Positions 16,510-25,425 are shown, numbered from the stretch's first letter. The stretch: DNA of 33,297 nt from a bacterium (GCA_021828445.1 JAJZJD010000003.1:1-33297); one strand, 5' to 3'. The notes: generated by a model from the letters alone, not told the origin. Made by a program: numbers and translations.

Positions 16510-18468
16510 ATGAATGATAATTTTATTCTCGGAACCGCCGGTCATATCGACCACGGAAAATCTTCCCTCATTAAAGCTTTAACCGGCATAGAGACCGACA
16601 GATTAGAAGAAGAAAAAAAACGGGGCATAAGTATTGTTTTAGGTTATGCCTATATGCGTTTTCCTTCGGGTATTTCCGCAGGAATAGTCGATGTTCCCGG
16701 TCACGCTAAATTTATCAAGACCATGGTTTCAGGTTCGGCCGGTATGGACGGCGTTTTGCTTGTAATTGCGGCGGACGACGGAATAATGGCGCAGACCAAA
16801 GAGCATCTGCTTATTTTAAAACTTCTCGGAATAAAACTTATAATTCCGGTAATAACGAAGATAGATGCAGTTTCTTCCGAAATCCTCGTAAAAAGAGAAT
16901 CCGAAGTAAAGCAATTTTTAAAAATATACGGTTACGAAAAATTTTCGTCGAATATCTTTGAAGTATCGACAAAATCAGGTAAAGGAATCGAAGAATTAAA
17001 AAAAAATATAGAAAAAATTTTTCAAGAATATAATTCGCAGAGGCAATATAGTAAAATTCATACTCCCGATAAAGTTTTTCTGCCTATAGACAGAATTATT
17101 TCCTCAAAAGGTTTCGGGACGATATTGGCCGGCACCTTAAAGTACGGAACTTTTAAGGTAAACTCCGAAATTCAGATAATGCCGCCGGGTATAACGGCAA
17201 GGGTAAAAAGCATAGAATCGCATAATAAGCCGGTCGATACGGCTTTTAAATCAATGAGAATATCCGTCAACGTTCCTTCGGTAAAAAAAGAAAACGTAAA
17301 ATTTGGAGACGTTATCTCCGAAAAAGATTCTTTAACTGCGTCAAATGCCGTTTTAGCCAAAGTTTTTTACGACTTTGAAAACAAAAAAGACCTTAAAAGC
17401 CATATTAATTTTATGTTTATGACCGGAACGTCGTCCGTTGCCGCCAAAATAATAGTTTTTAATCATGAAAAGAAAATTAAACCGGGAGAATATTCATATG
17501 CTTTGTTTAAATTAAACGGCGAAATAGCTTCGATGACCGGCGAAAAATTTATTATAAGGGATATAGGAGCCGGAAAAACTATCGGCGGCGGTACTATTAT
17601 AGATTCTTCGGCGGATTATGAATACTCCGAAATATTTAACGAATTATACGAAAATATTATTTCCGATAATGCAAACGAAGCGGTTTACGGTTTTGTAAAA
17701 ATATTCCAAGTCGTTAATTTAGAAAATATTTATAAAAAATTCAATTTAAATTTATCAGATTTTTTCAGCGTTATAGAGCGGCTAAGAAATGACGGAAAAA
17801 TAATAACAGGCAATAAAAACAGGTATGCATTTACTTCGGATTTTTATAATAAAGGAAAAAAAATATTAACGGGAATTATAGGAAAAGATAAAAAAATTTA
17901 CGGCAAAACCGAACTTTTCAATGTTTTTACGGAAAGCCTAAGCGGGGAAAATATTTATAAAGCGGCTTATAAAACGGCGGATATTTTTTTCGATATTTTG
18001 ATAAACGATTTGTTAAGCGAAAAGTATATATCATACGACAGTATAGGAAATATAATTCCGAAAGGGCTTGAATGGGTTAAAGAAATTAAAACGGACATTC
18101 CGCCGGAATATGCCGGCGCGGCAAAAAAAATAGAAAATTTATTAATTTCAAACGGAAACAGCGTTCCTGACTACGGCGATTTAGAAAGAAAAATCGCCCT
18201 GCCCAGAAACACATTAAATTATATATTGAGTTTAATGCTTAAGTCGTCAAAAATCGTAAAAGTCAAACGCGATATGTATTATTTAAAAGAACAGATTGAC
18301 GGCATAAAATCGAAATTAGACGTTTTTTTCGATAAAAATGAAAAATTGGAGCCTAAGGATATAAAAGAAATTGCCGGAGTTTCCCGAAAATATGCCATAC
18401 CTCTGCTGGAATATTTCGACGGTATCGGATATACGGTAAAAAAAGGAGAATACAGAATTAAAAAATAA
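16510..18468 (+). CDS. selB: selenocysteine-specific elongation factor SelB
   Basis: 652 residues. GTPase domain: GTAGHIDHGKSS (8-19), DVPGH (61-65), TKID (116-119). The GIETDRLEEEKKRGISI segment (26-42) is the usual SelB/eEF1A-type switch region. Beta-barrel domains follow (about 180-370, including DRIISSKGFGTILAGTL), then C-terminal winged-helix repeats (about 390-652), which in SelB bind the SECIS hairpin of the mRNA. SelB brings Sec-tRNA to in-frame UGA codons, so the organism probably makes selenoproteins. No selA, selD or tRNA-Sec gene is visible within the window. The ATG lies 29 bp after the degP terminator; no Shine-Dalgarno site is evident. Confidence 0.95.
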   Translation: MNDNFILGTAGHIDHGKSSLIKALTGIETDRLEEEKKRGISIVLGYAYMRFPSGISAGIVDVPGHAKFIKTMVSGSAGMDGVLLVIAADDGIMAQTKEHLLILKLLGIKLIIPVITKIDAVSSEILVKRESEVKQFLKIYGYEKFSSNIFEVSTKSGKGIEELKKNIEKIFQEYNSQRQYSKIHTPDKVFLPIDRIISSKGFGTILAGTLKYGTFKVNSEIQIMPPGITARVKSIESHNKPVDTAFKSMRISVNVPSVKKENVKFGDVISEKDSLTASNAVLAKVFYDFENKKDLKSHINFMFMTGTSSVAAKIIVFNHEKKIKPGEYSYALFKLNGEIASMTGEKFIIRDIGAGKTIGGGTIIDSSADYEYSEIFNELYENIISDNANEAVYGFVKIFQVVNLENIYKKFNLNLSDFFSVIERLRNDGKIITGNKNRYAFTSDFYNKGKKILTGIIGKDKKIYGKTELFNVFTESLSGENIYKAAYKTADIFFDILINDLLSEKYISYDSIGNIIPKGLEWVKEIKTDIPPEYAGAAKKIENLLISNGNSVPDYGDLERKIALPRNTLNYILSLMLKSSKIVKVKRDMYYLKEQIDGIKSKLDVFFDKNEKLEPKDIKEIAGVSRKYAIPLLEYFDGIGYTVKKGEYRIKK

Positions 18469-18492
18469 AACATCCCATTTTTTCCGTTTTTT

Positions 18493-18501
18493 TGCTATAA
18501 T
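18493..18501 (+). promoter_or_regulatory. extended -10 promoter candidate for the menaquinone operon
   Basis: TGCTATAAT (TG-n-TATAAT) lies 64 bp upstream of the UbiD-family gene start. No good -35 box is visible at 16-18 bp, which is tolerable for extended -10 promoters. The preceding gene ends at 18468. Confidence 0.5.
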
Positions 18502-18565
18502 AGAAGACGGAATAAACTTTAGCTTAATTTTCAATAATTTAATTTGTATTATTTTAATAAACTAT

Positions 18566-20017
18566 ATGCCTTATAAAGATCTGCACGAATTTATCGGAGT
18601 TTTAGAAAAAGACGGCGACCTAAAAAGGATCAGCGCTCCGGTCGACAGGATTTTGGAAATCGCCGAAATTGCAGACAGGACGGTAAAAAAAGAGGGTCCG
18701 GCTCTTTTATTCGAAAACGTTAAAGGATATAATTTTCCCGTTTTAATAAATATGTTCGGCTCCAACAAGCGAATATTGAAGGCTTTTGAAGTCGAAAATC
18801 TCGACGGCGTAGCAAAAAGGATAGAAGAAATAATAGACCCCGAAATTCCTACCAATTTTTTTGAAAAGATAAAATCTCTTTCAAAGCTTAAAAAACTTGC
18901 GGATTATATGCCTAAAATAGTAAAAAACGCTAAATGCAAAGAGGTTATTGTGGATAAACCGCCTCTTTTAGATATTCTGCCGGTTTTAAAAACATGGCCG
19001 GAAGACGGCGGTCCGTTTATTACTCTTCCGCTTGTTTTTACTAAAGATCCCGAAAAAGGCTCTACTAACGTAGGCATGTACAGAATGCAGGTTTACGACG
19101 ATACTTCATGCGGGATGCACTGGCATATACATAAAGACGGCGCAAGACATTTCAGAAAATATAAGGAATTAGGAAAAAAAATACCGGTTTCGGTAGTAAT
19201 AGGTTCAGATCCGTCCGTTATTTATTCGGCAACCGCTCCTCTGCCTCCGGATATCGAAGAGATGATGTTTGCGGGTTTTTTAAGAGGCGAAGCGGTCGAA
19301 TTAGTTAAATGCGAGACTAACGATATATATGTTCCGGCTAACGCCGAATTCGTGCTTGAAGGATACATAGACCCGGCCGAGGATTTAAGGATAGAAGGAC
19401 CTTTCGGCGATCATACGGGATATTATTCGTTGGAAGATTTTTATCCCGTTTTTCACGTAACTTTGATAACGCACAGGAAAGATGCGGTATATCCGGCTAC
19501 GATAGTAGGCAAGCCTCCCATGGAAGACTGTTATATAGGAAAAGCTACCGAAAGGTTTTTTCTTCCGGCTATAAAAAAGATTTTTCCGGAAATAGTAGAT
19601 ATGAATCTTCCTTTCGAGGGAATATTTCACGACCTTGCTTTCGTAAGCATTAAAAAAAGTTATCCGGGGCATGCAAAGAAGATTATGCACGGCATATGGG
19701 GACTGGGTTTAATGATGTTTACCAAAATTATAGTAATACTTGACGAAGACGTAAACGTTCAGGACAGAAGCGAGGTTATCTGGAGGATTTGCAACAATAT
19801 AGACCCTAAAAGAGATATAACTTTCGTAGAAGGGCCGATAGACGTTTTAGAGCATGCTTCCGATATTCCTAATTACGGCTCAAAAATGGGCATCGACGCT
19901 ACGAAAAAATGGGCATCGGAAGGCTATAAAAGAAAATGGCCGAACGATATAACGATGTCCGAAGAAATAAAAAAACTTGTCGATGCAAAATGGAAAGAGT
20001 ACGGTATCGATGCTTAA
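18566..20017 (+). CDS. mqnL: UbiD-family decarboxylase, probable menaquinone enzyme MqnL
   Basis: 483 residues, full-length UbiD fold. Visible motifs are TNVGMYRMQVYDD (prenylated-FMN/metal site, Asn168 and Arg173), GMHWHIHKDGARHF (184-197) and RIEGPFGDHTGYYS with the acidic catalytic residue. UbiD enzymes decarboxylate (hetero)aromatic acids with prenylated FMN made by UbiX. The next genes are UbiA, UbiX and MqnE homologues, so this is most likely the decarboxylase of the futalosine menaquinone route (MqnL, acting on 1,4-dihydroxy-6-naphthoate or its prenylated form), not ubiquinone synthesis. It starts the operon and overlaps the next gene by 8 bp. The family is certain; the MqnL assignment rests on context. 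Confidence 0.87.
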   Translation: MPYKDLHEFIGVLEKDGDLKRISAPVDRILEIAEIADRTVKKEGPALLFENVKGYNFPVLINMFGSNKRILKAFEVENLDGVAKRIEEIIDPEIPTNFFEKIKSLSKLKKLADYMPKIVKNAKCKEVIVDKPPLLDILPVLKTWPEDGGPFITLPLVFTKDPEKGSTNVGMYRMQVYDDTSCGMHWHIHKDGARHFRKYKELGKKIPVSVVIGSDPSVIYSATAPLPPDIEEMMFAGFLRGEAVELVKCETNDIYVPANAEFVLEGYIDPAEDLRIEGPFGDHTGYYSLEDFYPVFHVTLITHRKDAVYPATIVGKPPMEDCYIGKATERFFLPAIKKIFPEIVDMNLPFEGIFHDLAFVSIKKSYPGHAKKIMHGIWGLGLMMFTKIIVILDEDVNVQDRSEVIWRICNNIDPKRDITFVEGPIDVLEHASDIPNYGSKMGIDATKKWASEGYKRKWPNDITMSEEIKKLVDAKWKEYGIDA

Positions 20018-20897
20018 AAAAATTAAAAACACTTTAGAATTAGTAAAATTTTCCCATACTATTTTCGTTCTGCCTTTTGCGCTGAGCGCTTTTTTTCTTG
20101 CTTTTTACGATAAATATCCGCATTCTTTCGGCACGCCTTTTTTTTACTATAAAATAATATGGATTATTATCGCAATGGCTTCAGGAAGAAGCGGAGCTAT
20201 GGCGTTCAACAGGATAATCGACAGAAAAATAGACGCTAAAAACAAAAGGACTATGTCGAGGACGCTTCCAAAAGGCGAGCTGTCCGTTTTGTACAGCGTT
20301 ATTTTCGGAATACTGTCTTATGCGGTGCTTGTAATTGCGGCATATGAACTTAATTTTACCTGCTTCGTGCTTGCCCCATTAGTGATAGCTTTTGTAACTT
20401 TTTATTCTTTTACTAAAAGATTCACTTTTTTTTCCCATCTCGTGCTTGGAATAAGCATGGCATTAGGGCCTCTGGGAACCTGGCTTGCCGTAACCGGCAG
20501 TTTGGATTATAAAATTTTAATTCTCGGTCTTGCGGTAGTTTTCTGGGGCGCCGGATTCGATATACTTTATGCCGTAATGGATTACGATTTCGACGTCGCA
20601 AACGGACTTTTTTCGGCGCCGGCGAAATTCGGAGTTAAAAATGCCGTAATAACTGCCAGGATATTGCATTTATTTGCCTTGTTCTGCCTTGTTTATTTAT
20701 ATTTTTTATTTAATCTTAATTTTTTATATATTATCGGGATAGTGCTGGTTACCGGATTTTTTGCATACGAGCATATTCTTGTTTTTAAAAGTTTGGATAA
20801 TATCGACATGGCGTTTTTTACCATGAACGGTTATATATCTATTACTTTTTTCGTATTTATGTCGCTAAGCATAGCGTATTATTATAAATTATTATAA
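20010..20897 (+). CDS. mqnP: UbiA-family prenyltransferase, probable MqnP
   Basis: The start is placed at ATG 20010, giving 295 residues; an in-frame ATG at 19977 lies deeper in the upstream gene and adds a non-conserved tail. GGAAAGAG at 19991-19998 may serve as ribosome-binding site. The two aspartate motifs are present: NRIIDRKIDAKNKRT (Asn67-Thr81, N-x-x-x-D-x-x-x-D) and YAVMDYDFDVANGLFS in the second half, with about eight or nine hydrophobic helices between and after them. UbiA enzymes attach a polyprenyl tail to an aromatic ring in the membrane using Mg2+ bound by these aspartates. Its placement between UbiD- and UbiX-type genes and next to mqnE supports a menaquinone role. It overlaps the upstream stop by 8 bp. 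Confidence 0.9.
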   Translation: MLKKIKNTLELVKFSHTIFVLPFALSAFFLAFYDKYPHSFGTPFFYYKIIWIIIAMASGRSGAMAFNRIIDRKIDAKNKRTMSRTLPKGELSVLYSVIFGILSYAVLVIAAYELNFTCFVLAPLVIAFVTFYSFTKRFTFFSHLVLGISMALGPLGTWLAVTGSLDYKILILGLAVVFWGAGFDILYAVMDYDFDVANGLFSAPAKFGVKNAVITARILHLFALFCLVYLYFLFNLNFLYIIGIVLVTGFFAYEHILVFKSLDNIDMAFFTMNGYISITFFVFMSLSIAYYYKLL

Positions 20898-20930
20898 ATT
20901 ATTAGAAAAATTTATCGGCTCGGCTTTAAA

Positions 20931-21668
20931 ATGACGAAAAAATATTCATACATTCTTGCTATAACCGGCGCGTCCGGAGTAATATACGGTCTGAGCCTTC
21001 TTAAAGCTTTAATCGAGCATTCTTATTTCGTACACCTTATCGTTTCCGAGCCGGGTTTTACGGTAATGAAAGACGAACTTGATATGTTTAAAAACGGTTA
21101 TAATAATGAAGATAAAGCAAAAATTAGCAATAACGGCAATCCCGTAATTTCTAATTTCGACGCAAAACAAGAAATATTAAACTCTATAAAACTTAACTTA
21201 ACGTCAAGTTCCGATATTGCTTCTTCGGATGCGGCTTTTAACTCTTACGCAGGTATGTTTGAACTCTTAGACGAAAAATTTCTGGAGTCTAAAATTGCGA
21301 GCGGTTCGGCAAAAGAGGTGAAAGGCATGGCGGTAGTCCCGTGTTCTATGGGTTCGCTGGCAAGGATAGCATGCGGAATTTCCGGAAATTTAATTGAACG
21401 TGCGGCGGACGTAGTTTTAAAAGAAAAAAAAAGACTCGTAGTATGCCCGCGAGAAACTCCGCTCAACGATATACACCTTAAGAACATGCTGTCGCTATAT
21501 TCATCAGGTGCAATAATACTTCCGCTGATCCCCGGTTTTTATAATAAGCCTAAAACGGTAAGCGATATAGTCGATTTTATGACCGGCAGAATTTTGGACA
21601 GCCTTTCTATAGAGAACGATATATATAAAAGATGGGAAGGTTATAACGGAAAATATAATGAAAAATAA
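20931..21668 (+). CDS. mqnM: UbiX-family flavin prenyltransferase with internal insertion, probable MqnM
   Basis: 245 residues, about 50 more than most UbiX. N-terminal Rossmann-like start ITGASGVIYG (11-20), then LIVSEPG; later IASGSAKEVKGMAVVPCSMGSLARIACG, LIERAADVVLKEKKRLVVCPRETPL and NMLSLYSSGAIILPLIPGFY, all UbiX hallmarks including the CPRETPL active-site strand. Between about residues 50 and 110 lies an asparagine/serine-rich insertion (with NNGNPVISNFD and SSSDIASSDAAF) without recognisable motif. The enzyme prenylates FMN to supply the UbiD-type partner encoded two genes upstream. The mqnE start lies 11 bp inside this gene. Confidence in family is high; the insertion could be structural or a lineage habit. 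Confidence 0.9.
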   Translation: MTKKYSYILAITGASGVIYGLSLLKALIEHSYFVHLIVSEPGFTVMKDELDMFKNGYNNEDKAKISNNGNPVISNFDAKQEILNSIKLNLTSSSDIASSDAAFNSYAGMFELLDEKFLESKIASGSAKEVKGMAVVPCSMGSLARIACGISGNLIERAADVVLKEKKRLVVCPRETPLNDIHLKNMLSLYSSGAIILPLIPGFYNKPKTVSDIVDFMTGRILDSLSIENDIYKRWEGYNGKYNEK

Positions 21669-22740
21669 AAATTTTGATTTAATCAAGGAAAAAGTTTATA
21701 ATGATATAAGGCTTACGGTTGAAGACGCCCTGTTTTTATTCGAATCTAAAGACCTGCTTTCCATAGGAGAGCTTGCGAACTATAAGAATAATAAAATTAA
21801 CGGAAGCAGCGTTTATTATATAGTTAATATTCATGTTAACTATACCAATATATGCATAAACAGGTGCGCATTTTGCGCCTTTTACAGGACGGGGAAAGAA
21901 AGCGACGCATATTCTATGAGCATAGACGAAATAATAGAATATATAGGAAAACATCATAAATTGAATAATTTTAAAGAAGTCCATATAGTTGGAGGCCTTC
22001 ATCCGTCGCTGCCTTACGGATTTTATTTAGACATGGTCCGCAGAATAAAAAAAGAATTTCCTTCCCTTATGATTCAGGCGTTTACCGCCGTAGAAATAGA
22101 CTACTTGTCTAAAATTTCGGGTTTGCCGGTAGAAACCGTGCTGTATGATTTAAAAGAAAGCGGTTTAAACAGTCTTCCCGGAGGCGGCGCCGAAATTTTT
22201 AATCCTGCCGTCAGAAATAAACTTTGCCCAAATAAAATCGGCGGCGAGAGATGGATTTATATTCATAAAGCGGCGCATAAGACGGGAATCGTTTCAAACG
22301 CGTCAATGCTTTACGGAGTAAAAGAAAGCTGCGCCGACAGGGTAAGCCACTTAAACGACATAAGAAACGCGCAAGACGAATCGGGAGGTTTTAAATCTTT
22401 CATCCCGTTTGCATTCCAGCCGAAAAACACCGCGGTCAAAAATTCATCGCTTACTTCCGGTTACGACGACCTTAAAGTTATTGCGACTGCCCGCCTTTTT
22501 TTAGATAATTTTAAACATATAAAAACTTTTTTCGTAAATCTCGGCATTAATCTTGCACAGGTATCTCTTTCTTTCGGCGCCGACGATTTCGACGGAACCC
22601 TGATAGAGGAAAAAATATCACATAACGCCGGTTCTTCTCAGCCCTCCGGCCTCAGCGTCAAAAATTTAAAAAAAATAATAACCGAAACTGGCAGGATACC
22701 CGTAGAAAGAGATACGGCTTATAATATAGCTTATAATTAA
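21658..22740 (+). CDS. mqnE: aminofutalosine synthase MqnE (radical SAM)
   Basis: 360 residues. Radical SAM cluster motif C-x3-C-x2-C at Cys66, Cys70, Cys73 (NICINRCAFCAFYR). Then HIVGGLHPSLPYGFYLDM, IQAFTAVEIDYLSK, LKESGLNSLPGGGAEIF, SNASMLYGVKES, FKSFIPFAFQPKNT and the C-terminal GADDFDGTLIEEKISHNAG and PVERDTAYN. The GADD-x-DGT and ERDT-x-YN endings are those of MqnE and differ from MqnC (GAND-x-GGT). MqnE joins chorismate-derived enolpyruvyl-benzoate to SAM to make 6-amino-6-deoxyfutalosine, the entry to futalosine menaquinone synthesis. Its 11 bp overlap with the UbiX gene ties the whole four-gene operon to menaquinone. mqnA, mqnB, mqnC and mqnD are not in the window. Confidence 0.93.
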   Translation: MKNKNFDLIKEKVYNDIRLTVEDALFLFESKDLLSIGELANYKNNKINGSSVYYIVNIHVNYTNICINRCAFCAFYRTGKESDAYSMSIDEIIEYIGKHHKLNNFKEVHIVGGLHPSLPYGFYLDMVRRIKKEFPSLMIQAFTAVEIDYLSKISGLPVETVLYDLKESGLNSLPGGGAEIFNPAVRNKLCPNKIGGERWIYIHKAAHKTGIVSNASMLYGVKESCADRVSHLNDIRNAQDESGGFKSFIPFAFQPKNTAVKNSSLTSGYDDLKVIATARLFLDNFKHIKTFFVNLGINLAQVSLSFGADDFDGTLIEEKISHNAGSSQPSGLSVKNLKKIITETGRIPVERDTAYNIAYN

Positions 22741-22796
22741 CGGAATAATTAATAACAATTTAAATTAATGTTTTAAAAAGTTTAAGGAGGCTAAAA

Positions 22797-23324
22797 ATGT
22801 TTAACTTAAACGAATTTGTATTTTATCCGGGCTACGGAGTTTGTACGGTAGAATCTATTTCTAAAAAAACGATAGGTTCCGCCGAAATGTCTTTTTACAA
22901 TATCAGGGTTTTAGAAAACAACGCGAAAATTATGATACCGGTAAAAAACGAGGCTGAAGTCGGACTTCGTCTTTTAATTAAAGAGAACGAGATACAGAAG
23001 GTTTTCGACGTTCTTGAGGAGAAAAGCGAAAAAAAGTCTTTCGCAAAAAAAGAATCCTGGAACAAAAGATTTAACGGATACAATATAAAATTATGCTCCT
23101 CATGCCTTTTTGAAGTTGCCGAAGTTCTGAGGGATTTATATACGTTAAAATGCGAAAAGGAATTGTCCTTCGCCGAAAAGAAAATGTTTGAAAAGGCAAA
23201 ACATTTAATAATAAAAGAAATTTCTACGGTTATGAACATGTCCGAAACATTCGTAGAAGAGAAAATAAAAAAAATATTTATTAAAAAAACCGAAACGCCT
23301 CAAAGTTTAAAATTGGATGCATAA
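22797..23324 (+). CDS. CarD/CdnL-family transcription regulator
   Basis: 175 residues. The N-terminal RNA-polymerase-interaction domain is recognisable: FVFYPGYGVCTVESI (7-21), SFYNIRVLENNAKIMIPV (32-49) and GLRLLI, the pattern of CarD/CdnL proteins. The remainder (about 80-160) is helical and lysine-rich with VAEVLRDLY and LSFAEKKMFEKAKHLIIKEIS, matching the DNA-binding CdnL-type tail. These proteins stabilise open complexes at rRNA and other housekeeping promoters by contacting the RNA polymerase beta subunit. A good Shine-Dalgarno AAGGAGG (22784-22790) precedes the ATG. The placement upstream of a PIN-TRAM gene is common in bacteria with this pair. No terminator is evident between it and mqnE. 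Confidence 0.9.
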   Translation: MFNLNEFVFYPGYGVCTVESISKKTIGSAEMSFYNIRVLENNAKIMIPVKNEAEVGLRLLIKENEIQKVFDVLEEKSEKKSFAKKESWNKRFNGYNIKLCSSCLFEVAEVLRDLYTLKCEKELSFAEKKMFEKAKHLIIKEISTVMNMSETFVEEKIKKIFIKKTETPQSLKLDA

Positions 23325-23350
23325 ATTTTAATTTAAATTTAAACGCTTAT

Positions 23351-23356
23351 TATAAT
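23351..23356 (+). promoter_or_regulatory. -10 candidate close to the PIN-TRAM start
   Basis: TATAAT ends 13 bp before the ATG at 23370, which would leave a 5' leader of only about 7 bases. The -35 region is AT-rich and not convincing, and the sequence context is AT-rich throughout. Confidence 0.3.
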
Positions 23357-23369
23357 ATTTATCATATAG

Positions 23370-24485
23370 ATGAAAATTTTTAATAAAAAACCTATTCTTT
23401 TCGTCAGGGTATCTCTCGTTCTTATTTCGGCCGTTCTTGGTTTTTTAATCGGAAAAGAATACTGGCATAACGATTTTTTATCTTACGTAGGATTGCTGTT
23501 CGGTTTTACCATAGGCTTTATTGTTATATCCGTCGAAAAAAGCATGGAATCTATTTCGACCAAAAAAATACTAACCGGAGGAATCGGGCTTTTTATAGGG
23601 CTTTTTATAATCAATTATATTACGTACCAGCTTTTTAAATCTTTTTTTACCGGTTCGGATCTTGGTTATATTACATATGCTTTCGTAAATTTCGTCGCGG
23701 GTTATCTGGGATTAATTATAGGACTTAGGGTGAGCGACGATTTTTCGGTCGGCATAAGAATGCAGGGCGGGACCGCCTCCGGCGGAGTCGGAGAGCAGAA
23801 CCGGTTTAGGCAGGAAATGAACGCCGCTGCTAATATTTACGGCGTTAAAGCCGAAGATTCCGAACAGTGCCGCAATTACAAAGTTATAGATACCAGCTCT
23901 TTAATAGACGGAAGAATATTAGACGTATCTAAGACCGGTTTTATCGACGGAACTTTCGTTATTCCATCGTTTGTTTTACATGAACTGCAGCATATAGCAG
24001 ATTCCCAGGATCCGCTGAAAAGAGTTAAAGGCAGGAGAGGATTGGACATACTTAAAGAACTAAGGGAAGACAAAAATATTAATATAAAATTTACCGACGT
24101 CGATTATCCGAACATCAAAGAAGTAGATGCAAAGTTAATCGCTTTTGCAAAAGAAAATAACGGCAAGATTATTACAACGGATTTTAATCTTAATAAAGTT
24201 GCGCAGGTCAGGAATATAAGGGTCTTAAATATAAACGATTTAGTTAAGGCGCTTAGGCCTATTCTTTTGCCCGGCGAAAACATGACCGTTTTAATTGCAA
24301 AAGAAGGCAGGGAAAAAAATCAGGGCATAGCTTATATGGACGACGGAACTATGGTAGTAGTCGAAGATGCCATGAAATTAGTCGGTTCGGAATTAGATGT
24401 CGTCGTGACGAGCGTGCTCCAGACTTCCAGCGGCAGAATGATATTTACGAAAATAAACAGCGAAAAAGAGCATGCAGTCGTATAA
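23370..24485 (+). CDS. PIN-TRAM membrane protein (YacL-like)
   Basis: 371 residues. Four hydrophobic helices (about 9-28, 36-54, 68-88, 98-119) are followed by a glycine-rich linker and a PIN nuclease domain. The PIN domain has IDTSSLIDGRI (173-183, Asp174 metal ligand), SFVLHELQHIADS (acidic Glu205) and ITTDFNLNKVA (third acidic site). The last about 70 residues (LLPGENMTVLIAKEGREKNQGIAYMDDGTMVVVE) are a TRAM domain, an RNA-binding beta barrel. This is the architecture of Bacillus YacL and relatives, often found beside carD and ispD as here. The precise RNA substrate is unknown. No Shine-Dalgarno site is seen; a -10-like box lies just before the start. Confidence 0.92.
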   Translation: MKIFNKKPILFVRVSLVLISAVLGFLIGKEYWHNDFLSYVGLLFGFTIGFIVISVEKSMESISTKKILTGGIGLFIGLFIINYITYQLFKSFFTGSDLGYITYAFVNFVAGYLGLIIGLRVSDDFSVGIRMQGGTASGGVGEQNRFRQEMNAAANIYGVKAEDSEQCRNYKVIDTSSLIDGRILDVSKTGFIDGTFVIPSFVLHELQHIADSQDPLKRVKGRRGLDILKELREDKNINIKFTDVDYPNIKEVDAKLIAFAKENNGKIITTDFNLNKVAQVRNIRVLNINDLVKALRPILLPGENMTVLIAKEGREKNQGIAYMDDGTMVVVEDAMKLVGSELDVVVTSVLQTSSGRMIFTKINSEKEHAVV

Positions 24486-24588
24486 AAACCGGAACGTAAT
24501 TATTTTTTCGATTAAATTGCGCATGCGTTTGAAACGGTAATGGAAACGAAATTAAATCCGGCCCCATTATCCGACCTCATTATTTAAG

Positions 24589-24602
24589 GCGATTAATATC
24601 GC
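24589..24602. terminator. weak hairpin between convergent PIN-TRAM and ispD genes
   Basis: GCGAT-TAAT-ATCGC, a 5 bp stem followed on the plus strand by AATTTTATT. It sits in the 136 bp gap between two convergent genes, where a terminator is expected. The stem is short. Confidence 0.35.
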
Positions 24603-24621
24603 AATTTTATTAATGAATCAG

Positions 24622-25425
24622 TTATCGGTTTTCGGCATGGAATTTTTTTAAAAACATTTCGGCTATTTCAACGTCCAAAGCCGACGTTATTTTGATGTTT
24701 AAATCGGTAGATTGTACGGGGAACACGGACAAACCTAAATTTTCGACCAAAGATACGTCGTCGGTCGAGATAAAATTTTCTTCCGCAGCTTTATAAACGG
24801 CTTTTTTGATAATATCGAACTTAAAAGTCTGCGGAGTTTTGGCAGAGATAAGCCTGTCCCTTAAAAGAGTTTTAAGTTTAACCGCGTCTGCTTTGTTTGC
24901 CGCCGTTTCTGCAATTTTATCTTTTCCTGCGTTAATTTCTTTTATGGTTTCCGTAACGCCTGAGCATAAGAACGCCGCGCCGCATTCCGCAGTTTTATCC
25001 AACAGCATGCTTAATTCGTTATCGGTTACAAAAGGCCTTGCGGAATCGTGGATAAATACGACGGAATTTTCGACGGCGCTTTCAGAACTTTCTTCGGACG
25101 CGTTTGCTTTTATATATTTATCTTCTATATATTTTATCGCATTATAAACGGATTCCTGCCGAGATTTTCCGCCGGTTATAATTTTTATTTTTTTGCTTTT
25201 TTCTTCCGAAAGATTTTTGCCGAAAAAAGCGTTCCAGTTAAAATCGTAAATTTGCGGAGGAGGAACCGTTATTATAATTGCGTCAAAATTAATTTTAGAA
25301 TTTAAAAAAATATCGAGACTGTGCAGGATAATTTCTTTATTTTGTATTTTGATAAGCTGTTTAGGCAAGGAAAAACCGGTACGCGAACCTGTTCCTGCGG
25401 CAAGCAATACGGCGTATATTTTCAT
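24622..25425 (-). CDS. ispD: 2-C-methyl-D-erythritol 4-phosphate cytidylyltransferase IspD
   Basis: 267 residues, some 30-40 longer than usual. The nucleotide-binding start LLAAGTGSRTGFSLPKQLI (7-25, G-x-G-x-R-x5-PKQ) is clear. VFIHDSARPFV (the HDxARP active-site region), AKTPQTFKFDII and DDVSLVE follow. IspD joins CTP to MEP in the non-mevalonate isoprenoid pathway. Extra length comes from polar insertions before HDSARP (around KANASEESSESAVENS) and after TETIKEI (around AGKDKIAETAANKADA). An AAGGAG Shine-Dalgarno lies just upstream on the minus strand. ispF lies upstream on the same strand but 190 bp away, so the two may be transcribed separately. The carD, PIN-TRAM, ispD, ispF neighbourhood is widely conserved. 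Confidence 0.94.
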   Translation of the reverse strand: MKIYAVLLAAGTGSRTGFSLPKQLIKIQNKEIILHSLDIFLNSKINFDAIIITVPPPQIYDFNWNAFFGKNLSEEKSKKIKIITGGKSRQESVYNAIKYIEDKYIKANASEESSESAVENSVVFIHDSARPFVTDNELSMLLDKTAECGAAFLCSGVTETIKEINAGKDKIAETAANKADAVKLKTLLRDRLISAKTPQTFKFDIIKKAVYKAAEENFISTDDVSLVENLGLSVFPVQSTDLNIKITSALDVEIAEMFLKKFHAENR

